Below, piece by piece: positions 50,267-51,268 of a stretch of DNA of 51,268 nt. Under the pieces are notes generated by a model, which made no database searches, had not been told where the DNA came from, and saw only the letters and a list, made by a program, of their open reading frames with translations. The stretch comes from an uncultured Collinsella sp. (GTDB lineage: Bacteria > Actinomycetota > Coriobacteriia > Coriobacteriales > Coriobacteriaceae), in contig CAUACA010000016.1 in NCBI GenBank assembly GCA_958427355.1, positions 1 through 51,268 of the forward strand, in the 5' to 3' direction. The translations under genes and the position numbers were made by a program. How positions within the stretch are numbered: the stretch's first letter is position 1; every line of letters begins with the position of its first letter.

Positions 50267-51004
50267 CTATGCGCCGATGGCGCCGCCGCAGTATTCGCAG
50301 CGCCCACTGGCATCGGGAATGGTGGTTGCACCGCAGAAGGGGCAGGTGACCGCGGTCTTGGGGGCCTTGGCGGCCACGACGCTGTCGCGTGTCTCCTGGC
50401 GCAGCTGCACCAGCGCGTCGCGGACTTCGGTTGCCTGGCGCTTGGCCTCGCGATATTCGATGGAGCCGCGCTGATCGATGGTGGAGTCGTTCACGCGCAG
50501 GTTGATCTCGGTGAAGTACGGCGTGTTGACGTGGATGGTCAGGTTAAAGTCGTAATCCAGGTCGTAGCGCGGCGGGTTGTAGCTCTCGCGCTCGCCGTCC
50601 TTGGTCTCGCGATAGATCTCGGTGCGATGCTCGTCGATATCCATATCGCAGCCGAGTACCTGCGAGAACTCGATGATGTCGGGATTGGCGTCGCGCCAGC
50701 GGCTCTGCGAAGTGATGATCAGCAGGCCCGCGTCCTCATCGAGCATAATATTGGTGCGCCCGGCAGAAAGCGTGCGCGTGGGGTTGAACGAAGACAGGCG
50801 CTCGGCGTTGGCCTCGCGGTAGGCGAGTTGCTCACGGATATCGTCCGCGGTGCTGGAGCGATAGCCGTGAAAGTAGGGGGAGAGCTTGCCGGCGCACTCT
50901 TTGCACAGGTAGCCTTCATTGATTTTTGTCTTACCTAGAAGTCCCAGCTCGGTACCGCAAATCGCGCACTCTTTCTTCTCGAACATCTTGTCAAAGAAGC
51001 CCAT
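50267..51004 (-). CDS. DUF4428 zinc-binding protein
   Basis: A 245-residue cytoplasmic protein and first gene of the operon. The N-terminal treble-clef-like DUF4428 domain is CAICGTELG...GYLCKECAGKL (about 13-45). A beta-rich middle (about 85-180) resembles PH-like folds that often follow DUF4428. The C-terminus holds another ribbon, CPFCGATT...CEYCGG (about 222-241). GGAGGC lies before the ATG. Together the first three products of this operon carry at least six zinc ribbons, suggesting one membrane-associated complex. Confidence 0.85.
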   Translation of the reverse strand: MGFFDKMFEKKECAICGTELGLLGKTKINEGYLCKECAGKLSPYFHGYRSSTADDIREQLAYREANAERLSSFNPTRTLSAGRTNIMLDEDAGLLIITSQSRWRDANPDIIEFSQVLGCDMDIDEHRTEIYRETKDGERESYNPPRYDLDYDFNLTIHVNTPYFTEINLRVNDSTIDQRGSIEYREAKRQATEVRDALVQLRQETRDSVVAAKAPKTAVTCPFCGATTIPDASGRCEYCGGAIGA

Positions 51005-51127
51005 GGTTGCCTCCCATCAACTGGTAGCGTGTGTCACTTTTGATGATGGGGGAGTGCGCGATCCTTCGCGATACCCAGACGGCTCAAGGAGTCTCCACAA
51101 CTGGGACACATGGCCCATTTTTGACCA

Positions 51128-51239
51128 GTCGTTGGGGACGTTCTTAAACGACTAATCGCGGGGGACGCTCTTTGTCGAAGGCACTCATTGGGTATTCCTA
51201 TAGTTTTGTCCACTCATTGGGTGTTCCTATAGTTTTGTC
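51128..51239. repeat. REP-like family 1 copy and a 29-bp tandem repeat
   Basis: GTCGTTGGGGACGTTCTTAA and the following ACGAC (51128-51152) match family 1. Then a 29-bp unit, CACTCATTGGGTATTCCTAT followed by AGTTTTGTC, occurs twice head to tail (51182-51210 and 51211-51239) with one base difference. The rest of 51005-51268 holds no supported gene; it is the promoter side of the zinc-ribbon operon. Confidence 0.8.
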
Positions 51240-51268
51240 AACCGTCGGGGCTACTCCCGGTAGGGCAC

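Overview
The window looks like chromosome of a high-GC gut actinobacterium of the class Coriobacteriia, most likely Collinsella or a close relative. This is inferred from strongly GC-biased third codon positions, AGGAGG-type ribosome sites, the NRAMP-related magnesium transporter type known from Eggerthella, and an anaerobic gene content (Ech-type hydrogenase, Old Yellow Enzyme reductase, PTS and LuxS, no respiratory oxidase). No rRNA, tRNA, prophage or cas gene was seen.

Layout. 1-542: non-coding, with a striking array of eight 16-bp repeats in strictly alternating orientation. 543-2573: FMN/FAD/4Fe-4S ene-reductase. 3014-3418: solitary transposase-like HTH protein. 3703-9344: six-subunit Ech-type [NiFe] hydrogenase in five genes, because EchA and EchB are fused. 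9644-14942: NarL-type two-component pair (minus) facing an ABC-2 export operon (plus). 14943-18817: MacB/FtsX-type ABC operon bracketed by direct copies of a REP-like repeat. 18900-25726: DUF362 Fe-S protein, membrane-anchored hydrolase, hemolysin-III protein, CNNM/CorC protein, a stand-alone cyanophycin-synthetase N-domain-like protein, YtxH and PRC-barrel proteins. 25799-30649: a NodB-fold protein with a degenerate metal site, then an operon of an MgtE-like protein and an NRAMP-related Mg2+ transporter. 30650-31193: non-coding DNA holding a MITE-like inverted-repeat element. 31194-33437: OafA-type acyltransferase (minus).

33624-35591: ribokinase plus nucleoside hydrolase, a nucleoside-ribose salvage pair behind a promoter with an overlapping palindrome. 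35709-39764: beta-glucoside operon (RAT/terminator leader, LicT-like antiterminator, PTS EIIBC, 6-phospho-beta-glucosidase), followed by a LacI-family regulator. 41160-42437: luxS and a DUF4867 protein, both preceded by notable palindromic DNA. 42607-46603: an 8-TM kinase-like sensor, a histidine kinase and a NarL-type regulator in one operon. 46713-51004 (minus): a zinc-ribbon/SPFH operon related to Bacillus ydjG-ydjI, ending in a lipoprotein gene. 51005-51268: promoter side of that operon and more short repeats.

The main themes are energy conservation by hydrogen evolution, sugar and nucleoside scavenging, magnesium homeostasis (CNNM, MgtE-like, NRMT within 9 kb), envelope export and sensing, and a high density of palindromic intergenic repeats of at least three families. 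The best candidates for something undescribed are the alternating repeat array, the stand-alone CphA-N-like protein, the MgtE-like/NRMT operon with its leader, and the MITE-like element.
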